Positions 1 to 9,637 of a stretch of 64,000 nt of DNA are shown piece after piece. Both the position numbers and the translations under genes were made by a program. Origin of the DNA: JABDMH01 sp965223105. Its GTDB lineage: Bacteria; Bacteroidota; Bacteroidia; Chitinophagales; Saprospiraceae. Location of the stretch: the NCBI GenBank assembly GCA_965223105.1, contig OZ244987.1, forward strand, positions 6,448,001-6,512,000, in the 5' to 3' direction. How positions within the stretch are numbered: the stretch's first letter is position 1; each line of letters starts with the position of its first letter. Under the pieces are notes generated by a model. It ran no database searches, was not told the DNA's origin, and saw nothing but the letters and a program-made list of their open reading frames with translations.

Positions 1-1173
1 CTGGGTGCCTTTGTCGATGGCTTGTGAATTGACCGAGAGATGAAGGTCATCATTCGTAGGATCAACAAAAATCTGATCGAGCGGATTAGCGATGTGAGAA
101 TTCAAATCAAGGCCAAGGGATTGCCACTCTACCAACGAGATGGTAGAACCATCTCCGGTAGCGCTGAGCTTGTCATTCAAAAGATTATAGTCGCATGTCA
201 GGTTATTGGTACCCCAAGTGGCAATGCATCCCCTCCATGTATGCTGGTTAACGATAATATTGTTGTAGATCTTGGCACCGACATGGGCACCATCAGCCAG
301 CAAGATACCCCACCTGCCGTCATCTGGTACGATGATGGTATTGTTATAAATTTCGGCACCGGTAGAGGCCTGTGCCCCATCGATCATAAACAGTGCAATC
401 CCCTGAGCATTGTGATTGTCGAAAATTAGATTGTTGTACACTTTGGCGTTTACTACACCATCCATGTTTAGGCCTGCAGCCAAATTGTTGTCATAAAGGA
501 CATTACCATATACTTGTGCATCTGATATCAGACCATCACCTCCGGCTGATAAATCACCGTTCATATGAATGCCCGTGTTGTTATTTCCATAGCATTGGTT
601 GAATCTGATAATCGGGCGGTCGCCACTGTTGGAGTGATAAATACCGTGCTCATCGACGGAATGGGTACAGACATTGAATTCAATCAGAATGTCTTCTGCA
701 AAGCCGGTAAAAATTCCACGTTCAGCGTTGTTGTCACAACGGCAATTTCTCACTACGCAGTGATCTGAAAGCACCACCCTAATTCCATTTCCCGACCCAG
801 GCATATCGTTTACGATAAAGCCGTCGATCATTATGTAGTCAGCGCCTTCAATGTTGATGCCATCATCTCTGATTGGTCCAGTTTGATTGATCAGGGCATT
901 ATTGCCCAAGGCCATAAATACGATGGGTTGATCCTCAGTGCCTGATGTACGTAAATCAAACCCAGCATAAGTGCCGTCCTCCACCAATACGCTGTCACCA
1001 GGCTCCACCTGATCAGCGGCATGTTGCAAAGTTGCAAACGCCTGGGCCAAAGAAAGTCCGCTGTTTAGATCGTTGCCAAGGTTGGATACATAATAGGTCG
1101 TTGCCATCAGTGCTGGTGAAAAAAAGAGAAAAAAGATTGAGGGTTTCCACTTACAGGGCAATGGACGATGCAT
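1..1173 (-). CDS. Secreted right-handed beta-helix (pectate-lyase-like) protein, C-terminus cut by window edge
   Basis: Reading the minus strand from the ATG at 1173 gives one open frame of about 390 codons that leaves the window without a stop. It begins with a short basic segment and a hydrophobic stretch ending in ALMA, read as a signal peptide, followed by TTYYVSNLGNDLNSG, the usual opening of Bacteroidota parallel beta-helix proteins. The rest has repeated turns rich in NN and DG (YNNLIFDN, YNNTIIVPD, YNNIIVNQ), typical of stacked beta-helix coils (NosD/PbH1 type). Such proteins are usually exported polysaccharide lyases or adhesin-like proteins. No lyase active site is visible in the part present, so the substrate is unknown. 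The plus-strand open frames over this stretch are shadows. Confidence 0.8.
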   Translation of the reverse strand, partial: MHRPLPCKWKPSIFFLFFSPALMATTYYVSNLGNDLNSGLSLAQAFATLQHAADQVEPGDSVLVEDGTYAGFDLRTSGTEDQPIVFMALGNNALINQTGPIRDDGINIEGADYIMIDGFIVNDMPGSGNGIRVVLSDHCVVRNCRCDNNAERGIFTGFAEDILIEFNVCTHSVDEHGIYHSNSGDRPIIRFNQCYGNNNTGIHMNGDLSAGGDGLISDAQVYGNVLYDNNLAAGLNMDGVVNAKVYNNLIFDNHNAQGIALFMIDGAQASTGAEIYNNTIIVPDDGRWGILLADGAHVGAKIYNNIIVNQHTWRGCIATWGTNNLTCDYNLLNDKLSATGDGSTISLVEWQSLGLDLNSHIANPLDQIFVDPTNDDLHLSVNSQAIDKGTQ

Positions 1174-1469
1174 CCTAATGATAAAGTAAAAATTAGATAA
1201 TTCGTTTGAGCGTGCCCTTCGAGTGTGTGGTAAGTGAGGTCTAAAACAGACCGAGCCCGCTTTGGCCTGTTTTATGAACGGACAAGTGACCCTCTATCGT
1301 ATTTTTGGTAGGTTTTACGATGTACAAGAAATCATGCCCGAAAGAGAAGGACAGACGATCTCTTGCAATCAATTGGTTGTTCATCTACATTAAGACCAAG
1401 AGCCGATTTTACCCGTAGGTATACGTTCCACTGGCAGCAGCCGCTCCCGGTTCTTGTACATGCTGCGAA

Positions 1470-2366
1470 TCACATCCTGGTCAACTTTTCTCCTGCTGTG
1501 ATAGGGAAATTTAAGTGATTTTGTTTCGGCGGATAAAGGCAAGTGGTATAATTATTAAAGGAGCAGGGGGGATTGTAAAGTCTGTTGAAGTCCAGGGTCA
1601 CTTCTCCGTCTTCATCCGGAAGATCGATATACATATAGCGCCCACCTCCATAGGTTTCTACACCGGTGGTTGCATCGGCAACCATGAGAAACCCATTTTG
1701 ACCAACTTGCAAGGAATAGTCGCTGCCTCGAAATCTAAAATTGACTTGGCCGACAAACTGGGTCTCAGCATAGGGACCCAGCTCTGATTTGACTTCTTCC
1801 GATCTGACCTCTTCATAATATTTGACATGGGCCAGAAAAACCATCGATACATTTACAGGATAGGACTCAAACCCTTTCCAAGTTCTTATTTCTGGATTCT
1901 CACGATCCCATATCCGCAGATAGGGCTGATTGTTTCTGGTAATAATCTGCCACCGTAAACGATCGTGCTTCAGCACCCTGGAACTTCCGAATTCATCAAG
2001 GTGCAGATCAATGCGGTTGAGGGTAGAATCCGACTCTGTACGGACAAATACTCCCTCCGCGGCCTGAAAAGTAAAGACACCATCATTCCAGGAAAAGCTT
2101 CCAATGGTTTCGGGTATCTGGGAGATCTTTAGATGGTATCTATGTTCTGGCTTTCCGCCAAATTGGGCGAAATCACGATCCATCTTCATCAGACCCACAA
2201 GTTGCAAATATCCATTCCTACGGCTTTGATTCAGAACTTCTCGATACGCTTCTACATCGTGCTGGTATTCTTCCAACGTTAATTCAGGCGGATATGTAGG
2301 GATCTGCGAAAAGCCAAGATTGGTACAAAATATCGGCAGTGATAAAGCCAAGATCAATTCCTTCAT
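1470..2366 (-). CDS. DUF1684 domain-containing exported protein
   Basis: 298 residues with an N-terminal signal peptide (hydrophobic residues 3-17, FSQ cleavage region). The C-terminal third shows the DUF1684 signature: GGRYMYIDLPDEDGEVTLDF, then N-x-x-Y-N-P-P-C-x-F, a T-T-C stretch and PPKQNHLNFPITAGEK. Members are common in Bacteroidota and in halophilic archaea; the biochemical role is not established. It is transcribed towards the beta-helix gene with about 300 bp between. That spacer (1174-1469) has no convincing gene. Confidence 0.85.
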   Translation of the reverse strand: MKELILALSLPIFCTNLGFSQIPTYPPELTLEEYQHDVEAYREVLNQSRRNGYLQLVGLMKMDRDFAQFGGKPEHRYHLKISQIPETIGSFSWNDGVFTFQAAEGVFVRTESDSTLNRIDLHLDEFGSSRVLKHDRLRWQIITRNNQPYLRIWDRENPEIRTWKGFESYPVNVSMVFLAHVKYYEEVRSEEVKSELGPYAETQFVGQVNFRFRGSDYSLQVGQNGFLMVADATTGVETYGGGRYMYIDLPDEDGEVTLDFNRLYNPPCSFNNYTTCLYPPKQNHLNFPITAGEKLTRM

Positions 2367-3040
2367 GACACTTAATGTACAGAATGTTTTACACGGTTTC
2401 CCATCAAACTTTGACTTCGAGATGATTATCTCAAGCGCTCCAACTACCTTGAAAAGAATCCCTCATAAATCCAAGGGAAAGGTTTTGATTCTCAGAGACC
2501 TTGGCATAAACGAGTTTGTGAACGAAGATCTTCAGTTGGTACAGCTATATAACATTATGAGATCCCAGGTTGTATTTGCCCGTGAAATGGCAGAAGTCAA
2601 TCCAATGGTTTGTACAGGGTGACCACATACTTTCTCCTATCGGAGTCCTCTCCCCACTAACTGATTGGTATAACAAGAACCGATGAAAATATTTATCTTA
2701 ACCATCCAGTGCATACAGGACGTAAAGACCAATTCGATGTGCTGTCGTCTGTCACCACTCCGGAACCACCGGCATTGTCAGGCCCAGAGGTGTATATACC
2801 GGCATATGCTGCTTAGAGCAGAAGCATTCAGTACTGCCTTGATCTGACAAACGCGAGGCTGCTGACATAACTTCTTCCGGGAAGTGCTTTGTGTGATGGG
2901 CAAACACTTGGAGTAGCGTCCTGTAGATTTGGGCCCATTTCTTAACAGGATGGAGTAGTATTTTATTTTTGGCATATGAAATATGTTGCCGAGAAACCAA
3001 ATGCGCAAGATTGATACATGGAAGTAGTGCATATAAGGTA
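2367..3040. other. Intergenic stretch without a supportable gene, left border of the cassette array
   Basis: About 670 bp between the DUF1684 start and the first cassette core. Short open frames exist on both strands (for example 2320-2622 plus and 2752-3032 minus), but they use weak starts, overlap each other and have no recognisable motif. The stretch just before 3041 may be the remains of the attC site whose right core survives at 3041-3050. Confidence 0.5.
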
Positions 3041-3050
3041 GTTGTGTGGC
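3041..3050 (+). other. attC right core (R'), start of the sulfatase/GH43 cassette
   Basis: GTTGTGTGGC at 3041-3050 is the exact 10-nt reverse complement of GCCACACAAC at 7508-7517, the left core of the next attC. In a free circular integron cassette these two arms belong to the same attC, so the match marks 3042-7508 as one cassette. I could not find a clean left arm for this site. Confidence 0.7.
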
Positions 3051-3093
3051 ATTTTTAGAATGCCTGAGAGTTCAATATTAATACTATATAAAA

Positions 3094-4527
3094 ATGAAGA
3101 AAATTGAAATATTACTATGCCTTATTACTGCTATTATATTACTTGATTCTTGCAGTATAAAGCAGGAAGCTCAAAAACCCAATATTATCTTAATTTTTAT
3201 AGATGATATGGGCTGGGCAGATTTAAGTTGCTTTGGGAATACCGATGCCCAAACGCCAAACATTGACAAGCTGGCTTCTGAAGGAATTAGTTTTGAACAG
3301 TTCTATGTAAACTCACCCATTTGTTCTCCATCGCGTGTTGCCATTTCAACAGGCACCTACCCTCAACGATGGAACATAACCTCTTATTTGGCTCACCGCG
3401 GAAATAACCAGAAACGCGGACTGGCTAACTGGCTTAACCCCGAAGCACCCATGCTGGCACGTAGCCTTAACAATGCGGGGTATGCCACCGGCCATTTTGG
3501 AAAATGGCACATGGGTGGCCAACGCGATGTAGCGGATGCTCCCTATATTACCGAATATGGTTTTGATAAATCGCTCACTAACTTTGAAGGCATGGGCGCA
3601 AAACTATTACCACTTACCATTGATGAAACCGGGAAAGTAGGACGAATATGGGAGGGAGCCGAAAAACTTGGTGAGCCTTATATCTGGATGCAACGCTCAG
3701 AGATTACCACCGGTTTTATCGATTCTGCTATAGTGTTTATGGATGAAGCTTCACAAAACCAAAAACCCTTTTATGTAAACATATGGCCCGATGATGTCCA
3801 TAGCCCCTATTGGCCTTCTTTCGAACAATATGGTGTAGCAAAACAGGAGGGGAAACGCGGTCTGTACCTGGCTGTTTTAAAAGAAATGGACAAGCAGTTT
3901 GGAAAACTTTTCGAGCACATACAAAACAACGAAGCATTAAGAAACAATACCCTGGTTCTATTCTGTTCCGACAATGGACCGGAAAAGGGAGCCGGACGGG
4001 CAGGAAATTTAAAAGGATATAAAACCCATCTTTACGAAGGAGGCATACGTTCTTCTTTAATTGTTTGGGGCCCCGGTTATATCAGTAAAGAAGCACAGGG
4101 TACTCGAAACAAAAAATCGGTTTTCTCGGCTATTGACCTTAAACCTTCGCTGCTTGAATTTGCAGGAATTAAAGAGTCCCCAGAAACAGTAACAGACGGT
4201 GAAAGCCTAATAAAAACAATATTGGGGGAAAGCAATGCATCGCGTCAGGAACCTATATTTTACAGCCGACCACCCGACAGAAAGGACTACTATGGTTTTG
4301 AAAACCTACCTGATTTAGCCATGCGCCATGGCGACTGGAAACTATTATGCGATTATGATGGAAGCCGACCCGAACTGTATAACATTGTTAACGACCCCGG
4401 CGAATTACGTAACCTTGCCGATGAAAAACCGGATATAGTTGAAGAAATGGTAGAGCAAGTAGTTGCGTGGCACAACTCAATGCCGGTTTTAGAAGAAGTA
4501 AAACAAGAAACCACAGATAATAAATAA
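3094..4527 (+). CDS. S1-family sulfatase, lipoprotein
   Basis: 477 residues. The N-terminus is a lipoprotein signal (LLDSC, Cys20), so the enzyme is probably membrane-anchored outside the cytoplasm. Metal-binding aspartates lie in IFIDDMGW (37-38). The maturation motif is CSPSR (Cys77), a Cys-type sulfatase needing conversion to formylglycine. GKWHMGG and FCSDNGPEKG supply the other active-site Lys/His and metal Asp/Asn positions. It hydrolyses sulfate esters, most likely on an algal or host polysaccharide; the exact S1 subfamily cannot be read by eye. First gene of the cassette, 6 bp before a second sulfatase and upstream of a GH43 enzyme. No SusC/SusD pair is nearby. Confidence 0.93.
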   Translation: MKKIEILLCLITAIILLDSCSIKQEAQKPNIILIFIDDMGWADLSCFGNTDAQTPNIDKLASEGISFEQFYVNSPICSPSRVAISTGTYPQRWNITSYLAHRGNNQKRGLANWLNPEAPMLARSLNNAGYATGHFGKWHMGGQRDVADAPYITEYGFDKSLTNFEGMGAKLLPLTIDETGKVGRIWEGAEKLGEPYIWMQRSEITTGFIDSAIVFMDEASQNQKPFYVNIWPDDVHSPYWPSFEQYGVAKQEGKRGLYLAVLKEMDKQFGKLFEHIQNNEALRNNTLVLFCSDNGPEKGAGRAGNLKGYKTHLYEGGIRSSLIVWGPGYISKEAQGTRNKKSVFSAIDLKPSLLEFAGIKESPETVTDGESLIKTILGESNASRQEPIFYSRPPDRKDYYGFENLPDLAMRHGDWKLLCDYDGSRPELYNIVNDPGELRNLADEKPDIVEEMVEQVVAWHNSMPVLEEVKQETTDNK

Positions 4528-4533
4528 ACTACG

Positions 4534-5950
4534 ATGGCTAAAACATTAAAAATATTTTTTGTAATTATTTGTACGGGCATGGCTCTTCAGGTATTGCATG
4601 CTCAACAAACAAATCGCCCAAACATTTTAATTATTATTGGCGATGATGGTACTCATAATGATCTGCCTCTTTACGGAGGGAAAAATGTAAAAACCCCCAA
4701 CATTGAGAAACTGGCCTCCGAAGGTTTGACCTTTAACAAAGCCTACGTTTCAATGGCAATGTGCACACCCAGCCGCACCGAATTATATACAGGCATGTAC
4801 CCCACAAAAAGCGGTGTATGCTGGAATCATGGAAACGCACGACAAGGAACAGAAAGTATTGTTCAACACCTTGCTAAATACGGTTATAGAACCGGGATAG
4901 CAGGAAAAACGCATATACAGCCTAAAGAAGTATTCCCGTTTGAAATGGTTCCGGGAGTTAAACGCAATTGTGTAAAAAAAAACAGCCGATTTTAGCCCCG
5001 TTGGAATGTTGGAGTTTGTTAGCCGCGATAAAGACCAACCTTTTTGTCTTGTAACTGCCCTTACCAGCCCCCATGCACCCTGGACAGTTGGCGACCCCTC
5101 GCATTTTATACCCGACAGTCTGGTGTTACCACCCTACATGGTTGACACAAAAGAAACAAGGCAGGAATATGCAAAATACCTTGCCGAGGTAGAAGTGTTA
5201 GACGAACAAACAGGACAAACCTTGCAAGTGCTGAAAGATGCCGGTGTGTACGACAATACCATTGTAATTTTTACTTCGGAACAAGGTTCGCAGTTTCCTT
5301 ATTGTAAATGGACAAATTACGAGAACGGGGTACATACAGGATTCGTTGTTCGCTGGAACGGAGTAATCCAGCCCGGAACTCGCACCAACGCATTAATACA
5401 GTATTCCGATGTATTGCCGACTTTGTTAGATGCTATTGGTGGAAACCCTGAGGGCTTCGATGGCTCCAGTTTTCTTTCGGTTTTAAAGGGCGAAAGCAAC
5501 ACCCATCGTAAATATGCTTACTCAATGCATAATAATTTTCCCGAAGGGCCTCCATACCCCATACGTTCCATTACCGACGGCACCTATCATTACATCTTAA
5601 ACCTGAATCACCAAAACATGTACATCGAGAAGCACCTTATGGGCAGGCCCGACCATACAAGCTACTGGCCATCGTGGATGCTGAATATTACCAATAACGA
5701 TGAAAATTTCAATATTGTATCGGGCTATATGCTGCGCCCAAAAGAAGAACTTTTTGAACCCGGAAAAGATAAGTACGAAAGAAACAACCTGGCCGGAAAA
5801 GAGGAATATATGGAAATTCAAAAACAATTGGCCAACGAATTGCAAAATTGGATGAAAGAACAGGGAGACCTGGGGAAGCTTTTGGACACAAGAGAAGAAT
5901 TCAATGCACAACGTCAGGGTAACCATTTTATACCGAGAGTTTCGGAATAA
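4534..5950 (+). pseudogene. S1-family sulfatase, frameshifted in an A9 run
   Basis: Two adjacent frames (4534-4995 and 5006-5950) are the two halves of one sulfatase. The first has a signal peptide, IIGDDGTHND, maturation motif CTPSR (Cys77) and GIAGKTHIQP; the second starts in LEFVSRDKDQPF and carries TSPHAPW and FTSEQGSQFPYCKW. At 4974-4982 there are nine A. Eight would read through as CVKKTADFSPVGMLEFV with no loss, so the break is one extra A. Explanations are a homopolymer sequencing error, a real mutation, or transcriptional slippage on A9, which could still give full-length protein. Otherwise the gene is complete (about 470 residues) and sits in an apparent operon between the first sulfatase and the GH43 gene. 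Confidence 0.88.
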
Positions 5951-5987
5951 TTTAAAATATGTATAAAAACTATTAAACTATTAAACT

Positions 5988-7502
5988 ATGAAAATAATTA
6001 ATTTAGTAATGTTGCTATTGACCGTAACTTGCTGGACTACATTTGGACAAAAAGCAAATGTTCCAGGTGATTTTCCAGATCCATCCATCATTAAATATGG
6101 TGATTATTATTACTGCACTGCCACTAGTTCGAATTGGTCTCCAGGTTTTCCAATTCTAAAATCAAAGGATATGAGAAATTGGGAATGGGTGTCAAATGTT
6201 TTTCCCAATAAACCCAACTGGATAAATAATTCATACTGGGCTCCTGAAATAAATGTAGATAACGGAAGGGTATATATTTATTACACTGCAAGAAAAAAAG
6301 GAGAAGGCTTGTGTGTTGCCGTTGCAAGTGCCGACAAACCCGAAGGTCCATACAAAGACCATGGGGCATTGGTTTGTGAGCCTGTAGTTGGTTCTATTGA
6401 CGGGTATTCTATAAGGGATGAAAACAATAAGCTTTATTTGATTTGGAAAACCGATGGCAACAGTAAAAACCAACCCACACCATTTTGGGCTCAAGAAATG
6501 AATGAAGAAAGGACAGCCTTAATAGGTGAACGAGTTGAGTTGTTTCGCAATGATTTGGATTGGGAAGGAAATTTGATTGAGGGAGCTTCAATAATAAAAC
6601 ATGGAGATTATTATTATTGCTTTTATTCTGCAAATGGTTGTTGCGGCAGGCGATGTTCATACAATACAGGAGTAGCAAGGGCAAAAGATTTACTTGGCCC
6701 TTGGGAGAAAGACCCTAATAATCCGATTATGGTTGATGAGGTAAACTGGAAATGTCAGGGACATGGTTCACCAATAATTGTAAATAACAAAAACTATTTC
6801 TTGTATCACGGTTACAGCACAGAAACAGGTATTTTTACCGGACGCCAGGGAATTCTGCGGGAGTATAAAATTACAGATGACAATTGGATAGCTTTTACCT
6901 CAAATTATATAGAGTCAGATTTAGGAACAAAAAATGCAAAGGGCTCACTCGTTTATTTTGAGGACTATTTCTCAGGAAACGAAATAAAACCATCGTGGAA
7001 TTGGTCTGTTTATAGTCAGCCAATTTACAAGCAGACAAATAACTCCCTGATAATCTCAGGTGATAAAAATGGTAAGCCACTTTTGTTTGGTCAAAAAGTT
7101 TACACGAAAGATTATCAGGCTACATTAACAACAGGCAAAAAAAACACTGCCACTACGGGAATTTCTTTAATAGGTGATGAAAGCAAAAACATTAGTTTAG
7201 TTGTAAATAACGACAGTTTATGGGTTGCATTTAAAAACCAGAAAGAAGAAAGAATGTTAAATAAGGCTGTATTGCCCCAAAAATATAAAAATCTGCATCT
7301 AAGAGTTTTGGTTAAAAACAATACTGATGCCACATTCTTATACAGTATTGATGGAAAAGCATTTATCCCGATGAACGACGAACTAATTGATTGTAGTTTC
7401 CTGCCACCTTGGGACAGACCCCTACGTGTTGGTATTTATTGCAAAGGTAGTGATTCAGAAAAGTCAATATTTAACCACTTTATTTTAAGTGACATAGAGT
7501 AA
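5988..7502 (+). CDS. GH43-family glycoside hydrolase with C-terminal beta-sandwich
   Basis: 504 residues: signal peptide (1-20, ending FGQ), a five-bladed beta-propeller (about 25-320) and a C-terminal beta-sandwich (about 325-500) typical of GH43 enzymes. The catalytic trio is visible: base Asp31 in FPDPS, pKa-modulating Asp138 in GSIDGYS and acid Glu198 in NLIEGAS. Such enzymes remove arabinose or xylose side chains or cut arabinan/xylan. With two sulfatases in the same cassette, a sulfated xylose- or arabinose-containing polysaccharide (algal ulvan- or arabinan-like) is a reasonable guess, not shown. Last gene of the cassette; the attC follows 5 bp after the stop. Confidence 0.9.
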   Translation: MKIINLVMLLLTVTCWTTFGQKANVPGDFPDPSIIKYGDYYYCTATSSNWSPGFPILKSKDMRNWEWVSNVFPNKPNWINNSYWAPEINVDNGRVYIYYTARKKGEGLCVAVASADKPEGPYKDHGALVCEPVVGSIDGYSIRDENNKLYLIWKTDGNSKNQPTPFWAQEMNEERTALIGERVELFRNDLDWEGNLIEGASIIKHGDYYYCFYSANGCCGRRCSYNTGVARAKDLLGPWEKDPNNPIMVDEVNWKCQGHGSPIIVNNKNYFLYHGYSTETGIFTGRQGILREYKITDDNWIAFTSNYIESDLGTKNAKGSLVYFEDYFSGNEIKPSWNWSVYSQPIYKQTNNSLIISGDKNGKPLLFGQKVYTKDYQATLTTGKKNTATTGISLIGDESKNISLVVNNDSLWVAFKNQKEERMLNKAVLPQKYKNLHLRVLVKNNTDATFLYSIDGKAFIPMNDELIDCSFLPPWDRPLRVGIYCKGSDSEKSIFNHFILSDIE

Positions 7503-7507
7503 TAAAC

Positions 7508-7645
7508 GCCACACAACACATGGTATAGTGCATGCGGGTTTCAGAGGTATGCGAGCGTTTGTAGCCCGTAAAACAAGTCGGTGTAAACTGATAGAAAATT
7601 GCCTCGAACTCCCGCACGTCACCATACCATAAAACGTTATACAGC
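7508..7645 (+). other. attC-like cassette recombination site 1
   Basis: Left core ACACAAC (7511-7517) and right core GTTATACAGC (7636-7645) flank long imperfect arms: ATGGTATAGTG...ATGCGGG on the left is complementary to CCCGCACGTCACCATACCAT on the right. The left core matches the cassette start at 3041; the right core matches GCTGTATAAC at 8924-8933. Confidence 0.85.
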
Positions 7646-7662
7646 ACTATAGATAGAAGAGA

Positions 7663-8919
7663 ATGGCATTGAGAACTATACAGACAACTTTCAACAATGA
7701 ATTTGACCTGACTGCACGCAGTCTTAGTGAAGTTGAGATTAGAGAGACAAATCAACGAGATAATTGTTACATATGGGATAAGAAGGACTCAAGCATTTCC
7801 TACAATTCATTTATTCTCAAGAAGAATAGTAAATCAAAATTTATTTGCGAACTGAAATTCTATGAGTCTAGTCAAACAGGAAAATATTTACCCAGGCCAG
7901 CATTTAGGAGACAGGCTTTGAGTGGCAATATTTCCACCACTAAGAGTGGAGATAAAGTAATTATTCGATTTGATGATTCGGAATCAGCATCAAATTTCTG
8001 GTCACTTATAGGATTTCTATCCTCGTACAAGAACTTGGTCGATCTAGGTGAATTCCATAGCAAATACAAAGTAGTTGCAAAAGACTCATTTATAATTGAA
8101 TTCAAGGAAAAAGATGATTTGTCCAAAATAAAGGATATCAAAGAGCTCATGGAGCTTACCAATTTATCTCCAGCTGATCTGAAGTCGATTACATTTGAAC
8201 AAAGAAAGAAGAATCTCAAGGGATATTACTATCTATTGAAAAACGAATTACACAAAGGAATTAGGAGTAGAGAATTGTACAGGACTAAATACAGTATCAG
8301 AAGTGGTGAGGAGTACATTTGGCATCACTTCTTGAAGAACAATGATTGGATTTTAGGATTAAATGTAGATGCTCGATTTATAATTGATTTTTTAGATGAG
8401 CAAAAGGTAGGAATCGAAGATTCGAAAGGAAGAAAAAGCCCAAGTGTGGACATATTAGGTGTGACAGATTTTACCACACTAATCGAATTGAAACATTCAA
8501 GTACTCAAATATTTAAAGCAACTAGAAATAAAGGAAGAGCAAACACCTGGGATTTTACATCTGATTTCATAGAAGGAATAAGTCAATGCTTGGGCCAAAA
8601 GTTTGACTTGGATAAGACCTTTCATTCCAAGGAATTCATTAAGGACGATGGAACACGATTGAATAAATCAGATATTCAATCGATCGATCCTAAAGCAATA
8701 TTTCTGGTAGGAAATAAGAAAGAGGAATTTCCTATAAATGAACTTAACGATGATAACCTACTTAAAAACAAAACTCTCCAAAGGTTCCGAAGGAATAATA
8801 GAAATATAGATATACTAACTTATGATGAACTCTTTGAGAGGGCATATCAAATTATGTACTCTAAGAAGCTTGGAAAGAATTGGTATTGGCAAGATGAAAA
8901 GACTGTATTTGAAGAATGA
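7663..8919 (+). CDS. sduA: Shedu-type anti-phage nuclease (SduA/DUF4263 domain)
   Basis: 418 residues. The C-terminal half carries the DUF4263/SduA nuclease layout: Glu217 in SGEEYIWHHFL, then DFL, Asp263 in SVDILG and Glu275/Lys277 in LIELKH, a PD-(D/E)XK-type triad, followed by EGISQCLGQ and a nucleotide-independent tail LVGNKKEEF...ILTYDELFERA. Shedu proteins are single-gene phage-defence nucleases. The N-terminal about 200 residues form a variable domain probably used for sensing. It is the only gene in its cassette, between attC sites 1 and 2, and starts 17 bp after the right core. Family assignment is by motif order, not by a search. Confidence 0.8.
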   Translation: MALRTIQTTFNNEFDLTARSLSEVEIRETNQRDNCYIWDKKDSSISYNSFILKKNSKSKFICELKFYESSQTGKYLPRPAFRRQALSGNISTTKSGDKVIIRFDDSESASNFWSLIGFLSSYKNLVDLGEFHSKYKVVAKDSFIIEFKEKDDLSKIKDIKELMELTNLSPADLKSITFEQRKKNLKGYYYLLKNELHKGIRSRELYRTKYSIRSGEEYIWHHFLKNNDWILGLNVDARFIIDFLDEQKVGIEDSKGRKSPSVDILGVTDFTTLIELKHSSTQIFKATRNKGRANTWDFTSDFIEGISQCLGQKFDLDKTFHSKEFIKDDGTRLNKSDIQSIDPKAIFLVGNKKEEFPINELNDDNLLKNKTLQRFRRNNRNIDILTYDELFERAYQIMYSKKLGKNWYWQDEKTVFEE

Positions 8920-8923
8920 AAGC

Positions 8924-8996
8924 GCTGTATAACAGGCGATACCTCATCAGCCACCCTATCGGGATGGCCGCTGGGTATCGCCGGAACGTTCTCGAC
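8924..8996 (+). other. attC-like cassette recombination site 2
   Basis: Left core GCTGTATAAC (8924-8933) begins 4 bp after the Shedu stop. The perfect arm GGCGATACC (8935-8943) pairs with GGTATCGCC (8974-8982); the right core is GTTCTCGAC (8988-8996). The left core pairs with the core at 7636. I found no later partner for the right core, so the next cassette has been altered. Confidence 0.82.
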
Positions 8997-9565
8997 AAGC
9001 CAAATGCAGGGTTGTGCTTGCCCAGGTTTAACCGAAGTCGAAAGATCCGTTAAGTCTTGGGAAGACAGACGCAAAGAGTAGAAAGAAGATAGTGGGTAAA
9101 AGGAGGAGAAAACTAGCGAGAGAATTACTTATTCGGATGTGAGACTTCGGTTAGACAAACGAAGGCCAAAAAAGTTGTCGGCTGGAGCGGAAATTTTGGG
9201 GTCTGGGGGACTGGCCTTATTTCTTTTAGGGAGTATGTGCTCCAAATCCGTTAAGAAATCTAAACTGTATGAGCTATAGGGAAGCTAGGCCAAAGGAAGA
9301 AGGCAAAGTAGGCGAAAAAGCCAGACACGAAGAACTTGCAATCAAGGCGAGTTTTTAGATTTTAGGATTTGGAGTGCTTACGAGCGTTAAGAAAGAAATA
9401 CAGCCTTGACTTTTGCATACTTTGTGTCAAGTCTTCGATCCCGATCAAAGCATCGGTGGACAAAGTATGAAGAAAAAAAAGAGAAAGAAACCAGATGGAA
9501 AGCAGGAGGAACTTTCGATGAACGGCCTGCTCGCTATTGCTCGGTCACGACCGGCTGCACCAAAC
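8997..9565 (+). other. Open-frame-poor 570-bp segment, possible non-coding cassette
   Basis: No convincing open frame on either strand. An 11-bp perfect inverted repeat, TAACCGAAGTC (9029-9039) and GACTTCGGTTA (9143-9153), encloses about 100 nt. Short repeats with CGTTAAG recur near 9048, 9248 and 9383, and CATACTTTGTGTCAAG is followed by GGACAAAGTATG. These point to a folded RNA or a decayed segment; I do not recognise it. Confidence 0.4.
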
Positions 9566-9575
9566 GTTGGTGGTC
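9566..9575 (+). other. attC right core, start of the DUF4160/DUF2442 cassette
   Basis: GTTGGTGGTC is the exact reverse complement of GACCACCAAC at 10413-10422, which closes the toxin-antitoxin cassette. The left arm of this site is not clear. Confidence 0.65.
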
Positions 9576-9637
9576 ATTGGGAGCAAACAATAGTTGACTA
9601 TTTAAGCAACGTTTCTTATCTTCGATCAAATGTCAAT

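Noticed and set aside
40..1178. Plus-strand open frames at 40-429, 393-602, 565-768 and 945-1178
   Set aside because: They are shadows of the minus-strand beta-helix gene, which is open across the window edge.
2320..3032. Open frames 2320-2622 (plus) and 2752-3032 (minus) as genes
   Set aside because: Weak starts, mutual overlap, overlap with the DUF1684 5' end, and no recognisable motif.
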